Assembly (NCBI RefSeq): GCF_039538365.1
Contig: NZ_BAABCA010000005.1
Coordinates: 464,723-528,722, forward strand
Direction: 5' to 3'
Length of the DNA stretch: 64,000 nt
Source of the DNA: Postechiella marina
GTDB lineage: Bacteria > Bacteroidota > Bacteroidia > Flavobacteriales > Flavobacteriaceae
In this document: positions 35,688 to 44,773 of the stretch, one piece after another
Position numbering within the stretch: position 1 is the stretch's first letter
Layout of the letters: every line of letters begins with the position of its first letter
Made by a program: the position numbers and the translations under genes
The notes under the pieces: generated by a model
Seen by the model: the letters and a program-made list of their open reading frames with translations, nothing else
Database searches by the model: none
What the model was told of the DNA's origin: nothing

Positions 35688-36207
35688 TTTTAATCTTATT
35701 TAATATAGTTAAGTATTTAAAAACTTCATTTTCAAATACATCAAATTCATTTATACCCGTTTTAATTATTAAATCGTTTAAACGCGCATCGGTTTGTAAA
35801 ATTCCAATTTTAAATTGAGCATGAGATAAAACTGTCATCATTTTCAATTCTACCTTTTCTTCAGTATAAAAACTTATTAAAGCATCAAATTTTTTATTTA
35901 AAAAAGATTGCAATTCTACGTGCTTAATATTCCCTTTCCATCCAAAATCTTTTGGAGTAAAGCAGGTTTCCCAAGCTTTAAAATCTTCTTTTTCATTATT
36001 CGAAAACGCTATGATTTTCAATCCATTAGACCTCAAATTGAGACGATTCGCTAAATTTAGAAAAACTTCAAAATTGTCGAATTCATCAACGTTTACAATA
36101 ACTCCAAGACTTTCAACTTTTCTGTTATCAACATTAACTTCACGCTTAGATAACATTTTGTTTAAATACTTTTTATTAGATTTTTCTTTAAAACCCTTTA
36201 AAATCAT
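35677..36207 (-). CDS. DUF6913-type hypothetical protein
   Basis: 176 residues, no signal peptide or membrane segment, N-terminus rich in lysine (FKEKSNKKYLNKMLSKR). Alternating hydrophobic strands and helices (SLGVIVNVDEF, GLKIIAFSNN) suggest an alpha/beta fold. The family is widespread before dapA in Flavobacteria and has no known function. A promoter element lies about 20 bases upstream. Confidence 0.75.
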   Translation of the reverse strand: MILKGFKEKSNKKYLNKMLSKREVNVDNRKVESLGVIVNVDEFDNFEVFLNLANRLNLRSNGLKIIAFSNNEKEDFKAWETCFTPKDFGWKGNIKHVELQSFLNKKFDALISFYTEEKVELKMMTVLSHAQFKIGILQTDARLNDLIIKTGINEFDVFENEVFKYLTILNKIKNEQ

Positions 36208-36225
36208 TTACTTTTATACTTTGCA

Positions 36226-36233
36226 CAAAGGTA
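36226..36233 (-). promoter_or_regulatory. Promoter -7 element of the DUF6913-dapA operon
   Basis: The minus strand reads TACCTTTG, a perfect match, 18 bases before the ATG at 36207. The 59-bp spacer also has to hold the promoter of the divergent nucleotidase operon. Confidence 0.5.
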
Positions 36234-36266
36234 GCAAAAGTACACTCAAAAAATCAGTTAATAATA

Positions 36267-37025
36267 ATGAGGTTTACATATTTATTTTTTTTGTTAAATA
36301 TTTTATTTTTTACAAGTTGTAAAAAAGACAAATTAACACTTACCAAAGTTGTTGGTAAACAAATTGAAATTACAGATAGTTTAATGCAAAATGAAGACAT
36401 CGAAAATTTTGTTAAGCCCTTTAGAGATCACATTCAAAATGATTTAGATAGCGTTTTAGCTTATTCTAAAAACACTTACTCTAAAGCAGAAGGCGAGTAC
36501 AACACAGCTGTAGGGAATTTTATGGCAGATGCCATATACAAACAAGCTAATATTATATTTAATAAGAGAACTAGCAAAAACATAGACATGGTTTTACTAA
36601 ACTATGGTGGCATTAGGTCTATTATACCCAAAGGAAATATTACAAAGAAAACTGCTTTTAATATTATGCCTTTTGAAAACAGCATTGTTGTTGTAGCATT
36701 AAAAGGCACACAAGTAAAATTACTTATAGAATATTTAAGTAAAGATAAGACAGCACACCCTATTTCTAAACTTAAGTTAAAATTAAATAAAGACTATAGC
36801 ATAAATAGCGCGACAATAAATGGCGAAAACATTGATGCTTTAAAAACATATTACGTAGCTACTAACGATTATTTATATAACGGAGGAGATAGCATGACTT
36901 TTTTTAAACCTAACGACAGCCTTTACGAGTTAAATTATAAAATTAGAAATGCACTAATAGATAATTTTAAAACTGTAGATACCATTAAACCTGTTATTGA
37001 TGACAGATTTACACAAATTAAATAA
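36267..37025 (+). CDS. 5'-nucleotidase C-terminal-domain lipoprotein
   Basis: 252 residues. A lipobox (LFFTSC, Cys18) predicts a lipoprotein. The rest is only the substrate-binding domain of UshA-type 5'-nucleotidases: LLNYGGIRSIIPKGNITKKTAFNIMPF and YLYNGGDS bind the nucleoside base and sugar. The metal-containing catalytic domain is encoded by the next gene, 5 bp downstream, so the pair probably forms a two-subunit nucleotidase. Confidence 0.85.
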   Translation: MRFTYLFFLLNILFFTSCKKDKLTLTKVVGKQIEITDSLMQNEDIENFVKPFRDHIQNDLDSVLAYSKNTYSKAEGEYNTAVGNFMADAIYKQANIIFNKRTSKNIDMVLLNYGGIRSIIPKGNITKKTAFNIMPFENSIVVVALKGTQVKLLIEYLSKDKTAHPISKLKLKLNKDYSINSATINGENIDALKTYYVATNDYLYNGGDSMTFFKPNDSLYELNYKIRNALIDNFKTVDTIKPVIDDRFTQIK

Positions 37026-37030
37026 TTTTT

Positions 37031-37948
37031 ATGAAACGTAGAGATTTTATACAACAAGCTGCAACAGGAACAGCATTAATAACTCTTGGAAGCTACGGAC
37101 TACAATCTTTTAGCAATACCATAAATACCTCTAAAATAACTATTCTGCATACCAACGATGTACATAGCCACATAGACACTTTTGGCAAAGACGAAGGTAG
37201 AAACTCGAATAAAGGAGGTGTGGCAAGACGTGCTACCTTAATAGAATCTATTAGAAAAGACAATCCAAATACATTATTATTGGATGCCGGAGATATTTTT
37301 CAAGGCACCCCATATTTTAATTATTATGGAGGCGAATTAGAATTTAAGCTAATGAGCAAATTAAAATATGATGCTGCTACTATTGGTAATCACGATTTTG
37401 ATAATGGTATTGATGGGTTATATGCACAATTACCACATGCTGAGTTCGATTTTATTACTGCCAATTACGATTTCTCTAACACTGTAATGAACACCCACAC
37501 TAAACCCTATAAGGTGTTTAAAAAAGGAGGTCTAAAAATTGGTGTTTTTGGTATTGGTATTAAACTTAATGGATTGGTTGACAAAAAAATGTACAAAGAA
37601 ACCAAGTATTTAGATCCTGTAGAAATATCTCAAGATATGACACGCATACTTAAAGAAAACGAAAATTGCGATTTAATAATATGCTTATCGCATTTGGGCT
37701 ACAACTACTCTAAAAATCCAGATAAAATATCTGATATAAAACTAGCACAAACAACAAAAGATATCGACTTAATAATTGGAGGACATACCCATACATTTTT
37801 ACCTAAACCTACTGTTATAAAAAATGCTGAAGGCAATAATGTTTTGGTTAATCAAGTAGGTTGTTACGGTATTAATTTAGGAAAAATAGACTTTTATTTT
37901 GATGCTGATAAAAATAAATCTGCAAACGGAACTTCTATTGTTGTATAA
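37031..37948 (+). CDS. Metallophosphatase domain of a split 5'-nucleotidase, Tat-exported
   Basis: 305 residues. The N-terminus MKRRDFIQQAATGTALITLG is a twin-arginine signal, so the protein is exported folded with its metals. The calcineurin-like motifs are complete: DVHSH, LDAGDIFQG, IGNHDFDNG, LSHLGY and GGHTHTF bind two metal ions. Alone it lacks the nucleotide-binding domain, which the upstream gene supplies. Likely role: phosphate scavenging from extracellular nucleotides. Confidence 0.9.
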   Translation: MKRRDFIQQAATGTALITLGSYGLQSFSNTINTSKITILHTNDVHSHIDTFGKDEGRNSNKGGVARRATLIESIRKDNPNTLLLDAGDIFQGTPYFNYYGGELEFKLMSKLKYDAATIGNHDFDNGIDGLYAQLPHAEFDFITANYDFSNTVMNTHTKPYKVFKKGGLKIGVFGIGIKLNGLVDKKMYKETKYLDPVEISQDMTRILKENENCDLIICLSHLGYNYSKNPDKISDIKLAQTTKDIDLIIGGHTHTFLPKPTVIKNAEGNNVLVNQVGCYGINLGKIDFYFDADKNKSANGTSIVV

Positions 37949-38010
37949 ATAAAGAAAAAGGGATAGTTATTTCATTTTAATTCGTCTAAAACTCCATAAG
38001 ATAAATTAAA

Positions 38011-38385
38011 ATGAAAAAACATATTCCTTTAATATTAAGAATTATTGTTGCTGTAATACTTATACAAACCTTACGTTTTAAATTTTTAGCACATCCAGAT
38101 AGCGTTTATATTTTTAATAAAGTAGGCTTAGAACCTTACGGAAGAATAACTATTGGCGTATTAGAATTAATTACAGGCATTTTATTACTAATACCAAAAA
38201 CCGTTTGGCTTGGTGCCTCTCTAACAATTTGTATTATTGGTGGTGCTATTTTTATGCATTTAACACAATTAGGAATAGTAGTAAATAATGATGGAGGTAT
38301 ACTTTTTGCAACAGCGGTAATAACATTTTTACTTGCTAGCTACCTACTGTTTTTACACAAAAAAGACATTCCTTTTTTAAGCTAA
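38011..38385 (+). CDS. DoxX-like membrane protein
   Basis: 124 residues with four predicted membrane helices (about 6-20, 45-60, 68-88, 95-115). The pattern GVLELITGILLLIPKTVWLGA fits the DoxX/DoxD-like group. Function unknown; family members have been linked to redox or quinone-associated complexes. It is followed immediately by a convergent gene. Confidence 0.7.
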   Translation: MKKHIPLILRIIVAVILIQTLRFKFLAHPDSVYIFNKVGLEPYGRITIGVLELITGILLLIPKTVWLGASLTICIIGGAIFMHLTQLGIVVNNDGGILFATAVITFLLASYLLFLHKKDIPFLS

Positions 38386-38390
38386 TTTTT

Positions 38391-39128
38391 TTATTTTGTA
38401 ACCATATAATTCATCTCTTCTCGAGGTGTATTTTCTAGTTTCGCTTGTTTTAAAAAGAAGTAATAAGCTAATAAAGACAAAGCACCAGCAATAAAAGCCA
38501 ACAAGTTTTTTTGTGATATGTAAATAAATGCCACATCAATCATTTCTGAAAAAACAATACACAAAGTGCCTAAAAATAAAAACAAAGACTTTCTATTATC
38601 TCTGTAAAAATAGTTTAATAACGCTATAGATAATAAAGTAAAAGTTACCACATTATAAACAAGCTCTAAATAAAAATCTGCATTAACTTTTAAATTAGGC
38701 TTAACAATTACTTGAACCACGTATATTAAATAAGTTCCCAATACAGTTAAAACACTTAAATGCATTTTATGATGCTTTAAAACGTATTTAAAATCTAAAG
38801 ATTTACAAATTTTAATAGAAAAAGCTATATAGCCTAATATATACAGGGTATTACCTACATAATACTCCAAATTATCTAACCAATCTAACTCCTTATTAGT
38901 TATAAAAAAAACGGTCATACCAATAAAATCTGCTAGAGTAAAGCAAGCCAAGAAAATTACAAAATAAGTTTCTTTATTGCGCACACTTAAAAGATATATT
39001 AAAGCGATAACAGGAATAATAAAACCATCTAAATAAAATGCCATAGTATCATTATCGGTAAATTCGTAGAAAGAATACCCAACAAAAAGGAACAAAACTA
39101 AGCCTATTAAGGCTTTTATTTTTAACAT
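38391..39128 (-). CDS. Multi-spanning membrane protein, possibly YhhN-like
   Basis: 245 residues with about eight hydrophobic helices and few polar loops. Asp and Glu residues within helices (FTLADFIGM, CIVFSEMIDVAFIY) recall the YhhN/lysoplasmalogenase fold, but the similarity is weak and no catalytic assignment is made. Not clearly in an operon. Confidence 0.5.
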   Translation of the reverse strand: MLKIKALIGLVLFLFVGYSFYEFTDNDTMAFYLDGFIIPVIALIYLLSVRNKETYFVIFLACFTLADFIGMTVFFITNKELDWLDNLEYYVGNTLYILGYIAFSIKICKSLDFKYVLKHHKMHLSVLTVLGTYLIYVVQVIVKPNLKVNADFYLELVYNVVTFTLLSIALLNYFYRDNRKSLFLFLGTLCIVFSEMIDVAFIYISQKNLLAFIAGALSLLAYYFFLKQAKLENTPREEMNYMVTK

Positions 39129-39215
39129 GATTACATTTTATAAATCTCCAACAAATATATGGTTATTTCTTCAAAAAACTAAAAATTAGTGCTTTTTATC
39201 GATAAAATATGTTTT

Positions 39216-41210
39216 TTATCTCAATTTAAGTAAGAAATCATGCTCCGAAATTAAAGAAATCCCCAACTTATCTGCTTTATCTTTCTTACTAGGTCCCATT
39301 TTATCTCCAGCAACAATATAACTTGTTTTAGACGATATAGAACTACTTACTTTCCCTCCATTATCTTCTATTAGTTTTTTCAATTCATTTCTAGATACTA
39401 TTTCAAATACACCAGAAACCACAACAATATCTCCTTCCAATTTATTGGTTTGTCCTTCAAGTTTCTCTGCAGATATTGCTAACTGCACTCCAGATTGTTT
39501 TAATTTTTCTATCAACTCTCTGTTTTCTTCTTGCGCAAAAAACAACCTAACACTTTGTGCTATTTTTATTCCTATCTCATCTACATTAACCAAATCTTCC
39601 TCACTTGCAGCAATTATAGCATCTATATTTTTATAATGCTTTGCTAATTTTTTAGCTACTGTTTCCCCTACATACCTTATACCTAAAGCATATAAAACAC
39701 GCTCAAATGGAATTTTAACAGACTCTGCAATACCTTGAATTAAATTATCGGCACTCTTTTCTGCCATTCTTTCTAAAGGTATAACTTGCTCTTTGGTTAA
39801 ATCGTATAAATCAGAATAGTCTTTTATTAAATTCTCTTTAACCAATAAAGCTACGGTTTCTCCTCCTAAACCTTCAATATCCATCGCTTTTCTAGAAATA
39901 TAGTGCTGAATTCTTCCTGCTATTTGTGGGCTACATCCTGAATAGTTTGGACAAAAATGTTTAGCATCCCCCTCCTCTCTTACCAATTCTGTTCCACATT
40001 CTGGACAATGAGTAATATAGTCTGTAGTTTTAGAATCTAATGGTCTTTTTAAAAGATCTACACCTATTATTTTAGGAATAATTTCTCCTCCTTTTTCTAC
40101 AAACACATAGTCGTTTACACGTATATCCAGTTTTTCTATTTGATCTGCATTATGAATAGATGCTCTTTTTACAATTGTACCAGCAAGCTCTACTGGTTCT
40201 AAATTTGCAACAGGAGTAATTGCTCCTGTTCTACCTACTTGATAAGAAATACTATTTAATTTTGTTGAAACCTGCTCTGCTTTAAACTTATAAGCCATTG
40301 CCCAACGAGGTGCTTTAGATGTGTATCCTAACTCGTCTTGTTGATGTAAATTATTAACCTTTATAACAACTCCATCGGTTTCGTAAGGTAAATTATGTCT
40401 TTCGATATCCCAATAATTTACAAACTCTAAAACCTCATCTATAGAGTTTACTAATTTTGCTGCATCTGGCACTTTAAAACCCCACAATCTTGCTTTAGAT
40501 AAACTTTCAAACTGAGACCCTACACCTAAGTTTGTTCCTGTTAAATTATACAACAAACACTCCAATGGGCGTTTTGCAACCTCGCCACTATCTTGTAACT
40601 TTAAACTTCCAGAAGCTGTATTTCTAGGGTTTTTATAAGGTTCTTCGCCTTGCTCTATACGTGCTTGGTTCATTTTTATAAAACCATCAAAAGGCAAAAC
40701 AATTTCGCCTCTTATATCAAATTTATCTGGGTAATCGCCTTTTAATTGAAGTGGTACAGATTTAATAGTTTTTATATTAGCTGTAACATTATCGCCTTGA
40801 AACCCGTCTCCTCGAGTAACTGCTTTTACTAACTTTCCGTTTTCGTAAGTTAAACTAATGGAGGCGCCATCGTACTTCAATTCGCATGTATATTCTATAT
40901 TACCATCTACCAACTTTTTAATGCGAGTTTCCCAATCTAGTAAATCGTCTTTGGAGTAAGAATTATCTAGAGAATACATACGATGCTCGTGCGGAATGGT
41001 TTCAAAATTTTTAGTAACCTCACCACCTACACGTTGTGTTGGTGAATTAGCATCAAAAAACTCGGGGTGCTTTTCTTCTAACCCCTGAAGCTCTTTTAGT
41101 TTCATATCAAAATCGTAATCTGATATCGTTGCATTATCTAATACATAATAATTGTAATTATGTGTACGTAATTCATTTCTTAAATTTTCAATTTGCTCTT
41201 GCACTTCCAT
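39216..41210 (-). CDS. ligA: NAD-dependent DNA ligase LigA
   Basis: 664 residues, full length. The N-terminal Ia domain is followed by the nucleotidyltransferase domain with the AMP-accepting Lys112 in LKYDG. Next come the OB fold, a four-cysteine zinc finger (CPECG...CPNYSGC, about 402-430), helix-hairpin-helix repeats and a C-terminal BRCT domain (about 590-664). Joins nicks in DNA during replication and repair; essential in most bacteria. Confidence 0.96.
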   Translation of the reverse strand: MEVQEQIENLRNELRTHNYNYYVLDNATISDYDFDMKLKELQGLEEKHPEFFDANSPTQRVGGEVTKNFETIPHEHRMYSLDNSYSKDDLLDWETRIKKLVDGNIEYTCELKYDGASISLTYENGKLVKAVTRGDGFQGDNVTANIKTIKSVPLQLKGDYPDKFDIRGEIVLPFDGFIKMNQARIEQGEEPYKNPRNTASGSLKLQDSGEVAKRPLECLLYNLTGTNLGVGSQFESLSKARLWGFKVPDAAKLVNSIDEVLEFVNYWDIERHNLPYETDGVVIKVNNLHQQDELGYTSKAPRWAMAYKFKAEQVSTKLNSISYQVGRTGAITPVANLEPVELAGTIVKRASIHNADQIEKLDIRVNDYVFVEKGGEIIPKIIGVDLLKRPLDSKTTDYITHCPECGTELVREEGDAKHFCPNYSGCSPQIAGRIQHYISRKAMDIEGLGGETVALLVKENLIKDYSDLYDLTKEQVIPLERMAEKSADNLIQGIAESVKIPFERVLYALGIRYVGETVAKKLAKHYKNIDAIIAASEEDLVNVDEIGIKIAQSVRLFFAQEENRELIEKLKQSGVQLAISAEKLEGQTNKLEGDIVVVSGVFEIVSRNELKKLIEDNGGKVSSSISSKTSYIVAGDKMGPSKKDKADKLGISLISEHDFLLKLR

Positions 41211-41273
41211 ACTTAATTCTTACTCCTTATTATTTTTAATTTACACACCACACCTTTATAAGATTTAGAATAA

Positions 41274-42137
41274 TTACAAAGTCCATTCGCCTTTAATCAT
41301 TCTATCTTTTTTAAAAATATCTTGCTTTAGTTTTATATTTTTAAAATGAGATGTACTTAATAAATGTATCATTTCTTTTCCGAGGTATTCGTTTATTTCA
41401 AAAAACAAACACCCTTGTTTATTTAATTTCTTTATTGCAAAATCTGTAATAACCTTATAAAATTGTAGGGGATTTTCGTTTTCTACAAATAACGCCAAAT
41501 GTGGCTCGTTTTCTAAAACATTGGGTTGCATTAACTCTTTTTCTAGGTTACGAACATAAGGCGGATTAGAAACTATAATATCAAATGTATGAGGTTTTAA
41601 AACATACTCTGAATATGGCCTATCTAAAATACTAGCCTCAACAAACTCAATATTTACAGCATTTAACCTAGCATTTTCTTTGGCTACTTCTAGCGCTTCA
41701 CTACTTACATCCAAAGCAAACACTTTAGCATTTGGCAAGTTTTTTGCCAAAGAAATAGCTATACAACCACTACCTGTACCAATATCTAAAATTTTCACTT
41801 CTTTTTCTTTGCCAATACAGTCTTTAATAACCCACTCTACCAATTCTTCAGTTTCTGGCCTAGGTATTAAAGTGTTTTTATTCACTTTAAACATTAAACC
41901 ATAAAACTCGGTTTCTCCTAGTATATATTGGATAGGGTTTTGCGCTTTTAACAACTCTAAAGCATCTAGTATAGGCTCAGTCTTTTCAATCGATAAGTTA
42001 TAATCCATAGCCAAATCAATTCTAGCTATTTTATAATACTCATCCAATAGCATATAAAAAAAACTATCAATTTCTTCTATAGGATATAAAGCGCCAAGCT
42101 CATCTTTAAATCTATTCTGAATTGTTTTTAACTTCAT
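41274..42137 (-). CDS. prmC: Release factor glutamine methyltransferase PrmC
   Basis: 287 residues. The helical N-terminal domain recognises release factors. The methyltransferase domain has the SAM motif VKILDIGTGSGCIAISLA and the catalytic VSNPPYVR. It methylates the Gln of the GGQ motif in RF1/RF2. It lies 24 bp after the GNAT gene on the same strand, so an operon with it is likely. Confidence 0.94.
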   Translation of the reverse strand: MKLKTIQNRFKDELGALYPIEEIDSFFYMLLDEYYKIARIDLAMDYNLSIEKTEPILDALELLKAQNPIQYILGETEFYGLMFKVNKNTLIPRPETEELVEWVIKDCIGKEKEVKILDIGTGSGCIAISLAKNLPNAKVFALDVSSEALEVAKENARLNAVNIEFVEASILDRPYSEYVLKPHTFDIIVSNPPYVRNLEKELMQPNVLENEPHLALFVENENPLQFYKVITDFAIKKLNKQGCLFFEINEYLGKEMIHLLSTSHFKNIKLKQDIFKKDRMIKGEWTL

Positions 42138-42161
42138 TTTACACTAATGCTTATTAATAAA

Positions 42162-42653
42162 TTACAAGTTTTTAAGCATCCAAACACCGCAAGAATAATG
42201 CCCTGTATTACCTAAAGCACCATCTATATATCTAAAACCTAAGCGCTCGTACAAATGTAATGCTGCTTTTAACTGAGAAGCAGACTCTATATAACACTGC
42301 TTAAAACCTTTTTCTTTTGCAGATACCATACAAGTTTCTAGCATCTTTTTACCTAATCCCAAGCCCCTAACTTTTGGAGAAAAGTACATTTTTTGAATTT
42401 CGCATACATCATTTTCAAAATCTTTTAATGGTTTAAATCCACAACCACCATACACAACACCCTCATGCTCTACAACATAATAAACATCATTAGTATTTTG
42501 ATAAGCCTCGTACATCTTTGAAGTTTCTGGATCTGTATACGCAGTGCCTTCTAACGGAATTTTAAACTCATGAAAGCAAGCTCTAATAATTTGCTCAATT
42601 TCAAGATTGTCTTCTGCCTTAATTTCTCGAATAACAATAGTATCTTTGTTCAC
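42162..42653 (-). CDS. GNAT-family N-acetyltransferase
   Basis: 163 residues. The acetyl-CoA binding motif is SPKVRGLGLGKKMLETCM, followed by YIESASQLKAALHLYERLGF. Substrate unknown. The start codon is GTG at 42653 (GTG-AAC-AAA); the next in-frame ATG would remove most of the first beta strand. Divergent from the lipoprotein gene at 42707. Confidence 0.85.
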   Translation of the reverse strand: MNKDTIVIREIKAEDNLEIEQIIRACFHEFKIPLEGTAYTDPETSKMYEAYQNTNDVYYVVEHEGVVYGGCGFKPLKDFENDVCEIQKMYFSPKVRGLGLGKKMLETCMVSAKEKGFKQCYIESASQLKAALHLYERLGFRYIDGALGNTGHYSCGVWMLKNL

Positions 42654-42706
42654 TTTAAAACTACATTTTTATAGTAGTGAAGATACATTAAATCTAAAAA
42701 TTCAAA

Positions 42707-43162
42707 ATGAAACGCCTTATAATCTTATCAACAATATTACTTACTTTTTTTAACTGTTCGGTAAGCGAAAAACCAGAATTTATTAACATAAAAAATATTA
42801 AAGTAACCGAGTCTAATTCTAAATTTATTACAATTACTGCAGATGCTTTGTTTTTAAATCCAAACGATATTGGTGGCCAATTAAAAACCGATGCTATTAA
42901 AGTAATCGTAAACGATACAGAAATGGCATCTATTTCTACCAAAAGCTTTAATGTTCCTGCTAGAAACGAGTTTTCCATCCCTCTAAAAGCCAGCGTACCA
43001 ACAGATAGTATTTTTAGCAACAAAAATTTAGGACGATTAATTGGTAGTTTATTTAGTAAAAAAATAAAAGTGCAATATAAAGGCGATATAAAATATAAAG
43101 TTTTTGGTTTTTCTCACGCATATCAGGTTGACCAAACAGAAGACATAAAAATTAAAATATAA
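42707..43162 (+). CDS. Small lipoprotein with LEA type 2-like domain
   Basis: 151 residues. A lipobox (LTFFNCS, Cys17) is followed by a beta-sandwich pattern of LEA2/WHy type: FINIKNIKVTES, ADALFLNPNDIGG and FNVPARNEFSIPLKASVP. Such lipoproteins are frequent in Bacteroidetes, function unknown. It ends 2 bp before ribD. Confidence 0.7.
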   Translation: MKRLIILSTILLTFFNCSVSEKPEFINIKNIKVTESNSKFITITADALFLNPNDIGGQLKTDAIKVIVNDTEMASISTKSFNVPARNEFSIPLKASVPTDSIFSNKNLGRLIGSLFSKKIKVQYKGDIKYKVFGFSHAYQVDQTEDIKIKI

Positions 43163-43164
43163 GC

Positions 43165-44169
43165 TTGAAAACTCACGAATTTTACATAAAACGTTGCTTA
43201 GAAATTGCCAAAAACGGACTAGGAACTACCCGACCAAATCCAATGGTTGGTAGTGTTATTGTTTATAATAACCAAATAATAGGAGAAGGTTACACTAGTA
43301 AATATGGAGAAAGCCACGCCGAGGTAAATGCTATAAACTCGGTTGCAAATAAATCACTCTTAAAAGAAGCTACCATTTATGTTACCCTTGAACCTTGCTC
43401 CCACTACGGAAAAACACCTCCATGTAGCGACCTTATTATAAAAAATAAAATACAAAATATTGTAATTGGTTGCATTGACGACAACCAACTGGTTGCAGGA
43501 AAAGGTATAAAAAGACTAAAAGAAGCAGGACATAATGTTACCGTAGGCATTTTAGAAAAAGCATGCAAAACACACCACAAACGCTTTTTTACATTTCATA
43601 ACAAAAAACGACCGTATATTATATTAAAATGGGCACAAACTACAAATGGTTTTATTGCACCAGAAACTAAAAACGAACAAAAACCTGTTTGGATTACTAA
43701 TAAAAATTCGCGACAATTAGTGCATAAATGGCGTGCCGAAGAGCAAGCTATTTTAGTAGGCACAAATACGGTTACACAAGACAACCCATCTTTAACAACT
43801 AGAGACTGGACAGGAAACAACCCTACTCGAATTATTATAGATAAAGACAATAAACTAAACCCAACGCTTGCTGTTTTTAACGCTTTCGCGGATACCATTA
43901 TTGTTAATAAAGACACTATAGATTTTTCTAATAATATAGCCAGTCAAATTTGCAACCTGCTATTTAGCAAAAACATTTCTTCTGTTATTATTGAAGGAGG
44001 AAAAAAAACCTTACAAACTTTTATTGATGAAAATCTTTGGGATGAAGCCAGGGTTTTTACTGGTGAATCTGAGTTTAAAAAAGGGATTAAAGCTCCTAAA
44101 CTTACAGGGAGATTAAGTAAAACAGAAAATATTAAGAACGATATTCTTAAAATATATAAAAATGATTAA
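43165..44169 (+). CDS. ribD: Riboflavin biosynthesis protein RibD
   Basis: 334 residues. The N-terminal deaminase domain has zinc ligands His51 in HAEVNA, Cys78 and Cys87 in PCSHYGKTPPC, with catalytic Glu53. The C-terminal reductase domain starts near RPYIILKWAQT. It deaminates and reduces the pyrimidine intermediate of flavin synthesis. The start codon is TTG at 43165; no ATG lies nearby in frame and the N-terminus matches the family. The other rib genes are not in the window. Confidence 0.93.
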   Translation: MKTHEFYIKRCLEIAKNGLGTTRPNPMVGSVIVYNNQIIGEGYTSKYGESHAEVNAINSVANKSLLKEATIYVTLEPCSHYGKTPPCSDLIIKNKIQNIVIGCIDDNQLVAGKGIKRLKEAGHNVTVGILEKACKTHHKRFFTFHNKKRPYIILKWAQTTNGFIAPETKNEQKPVWITNKNSRQLVHKWRAEEQAILVGTNTVTQDNPSLTTRDWTGNNPTRIIIDKDNKLNPTLAVFNAFADTIIVNKDTIDFSNNIASQICNLLFSKNISSVIIEGGKKTLQTFIDENLWDEARVFTGESEFKKGIKAPKLTGRLSKTENIKNDILKIYKND

Positions 44170-44773
44170 AACAATTATATTCGATTTTGGTAATGTATTT
44201 ATAAATCTAGATATACCAGGCGCTATTGCTAAAACATACAAAAAACTTGAAGTTAAAGAAATACCCGAAGAAATAACAGCTTTTAATGGCTTATACGAAC
44301 AAGGCCTTATATCTACAGAAGAATTTATTGAATTTTATCTTGAAAATTTCCCAAACTTATCAAAAGAAGATGTTATTAACACTTGGAATTATATACTTAA
44401 AGATTTCCCAGAGCACAGACTTGACTTTTTAAAAGAAATAAAAGCTTCTAAAAAATACAAACTAATTCTTTTAAGCAATACAAACGACCTACATATAAAT
44501 TGGATAAAAGAAAACGTACCTTATTACAACGATTTTAAAGCTTGTTTTGATGCCTTTTATTTATCTCACGAAATTAATTTAAGTAAGCCTAATAACGATA
44601 TTTACGAATTTGTTTTAAACACAAACACACTTAAAGCAAACGAATGTATATTTATAGACGATAATAAAGATAATATAGAATCTGCTAAGAAACTAGGCAT
44701 TAACACTTGGCATTTAAACCCCGAAACAGACGACGTAAGCCAACTTTTTAAGATAAATAATAACCTATTTTGA
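44162..44773 (+). CDS. HAD-superfamily phosphatase (YihX-like)
   Basis: 203 residues. The nucleophile motif is FDFGNVF (Asp8). Motif II is LILLSNTND, motif III Lys is in LSKPNNDIYE, and motif IV is IFIDDNKDN. A helical cap is inserted after motif I. Likely a sugar-phosphate or nucleotide phosphatase; substrate unknown. It overlaps the end of ribD by 8 bp, so it may supply the still poorly defined phosphatase step of riboflavin synthesis, though this is inference from position. Confidence 0.85.
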   Translation: MIKTIIFDFGNVFINLDIPGAIAKTYKKLEVKEIPEEITAFNGLYEQGLISTEEFIEFYLENFPNLSKEDVINTWNYILKDFPEHRLDFLKEIKASKKYKLILLSNTNDLHINWIKENVPYYNDFKACFDAFYLSHEINLSKPNNDIYEFVLNTNTLKANECIFIDDNKDNIESAKKLGINTWHLNPETDDVSQLFKINNNLF

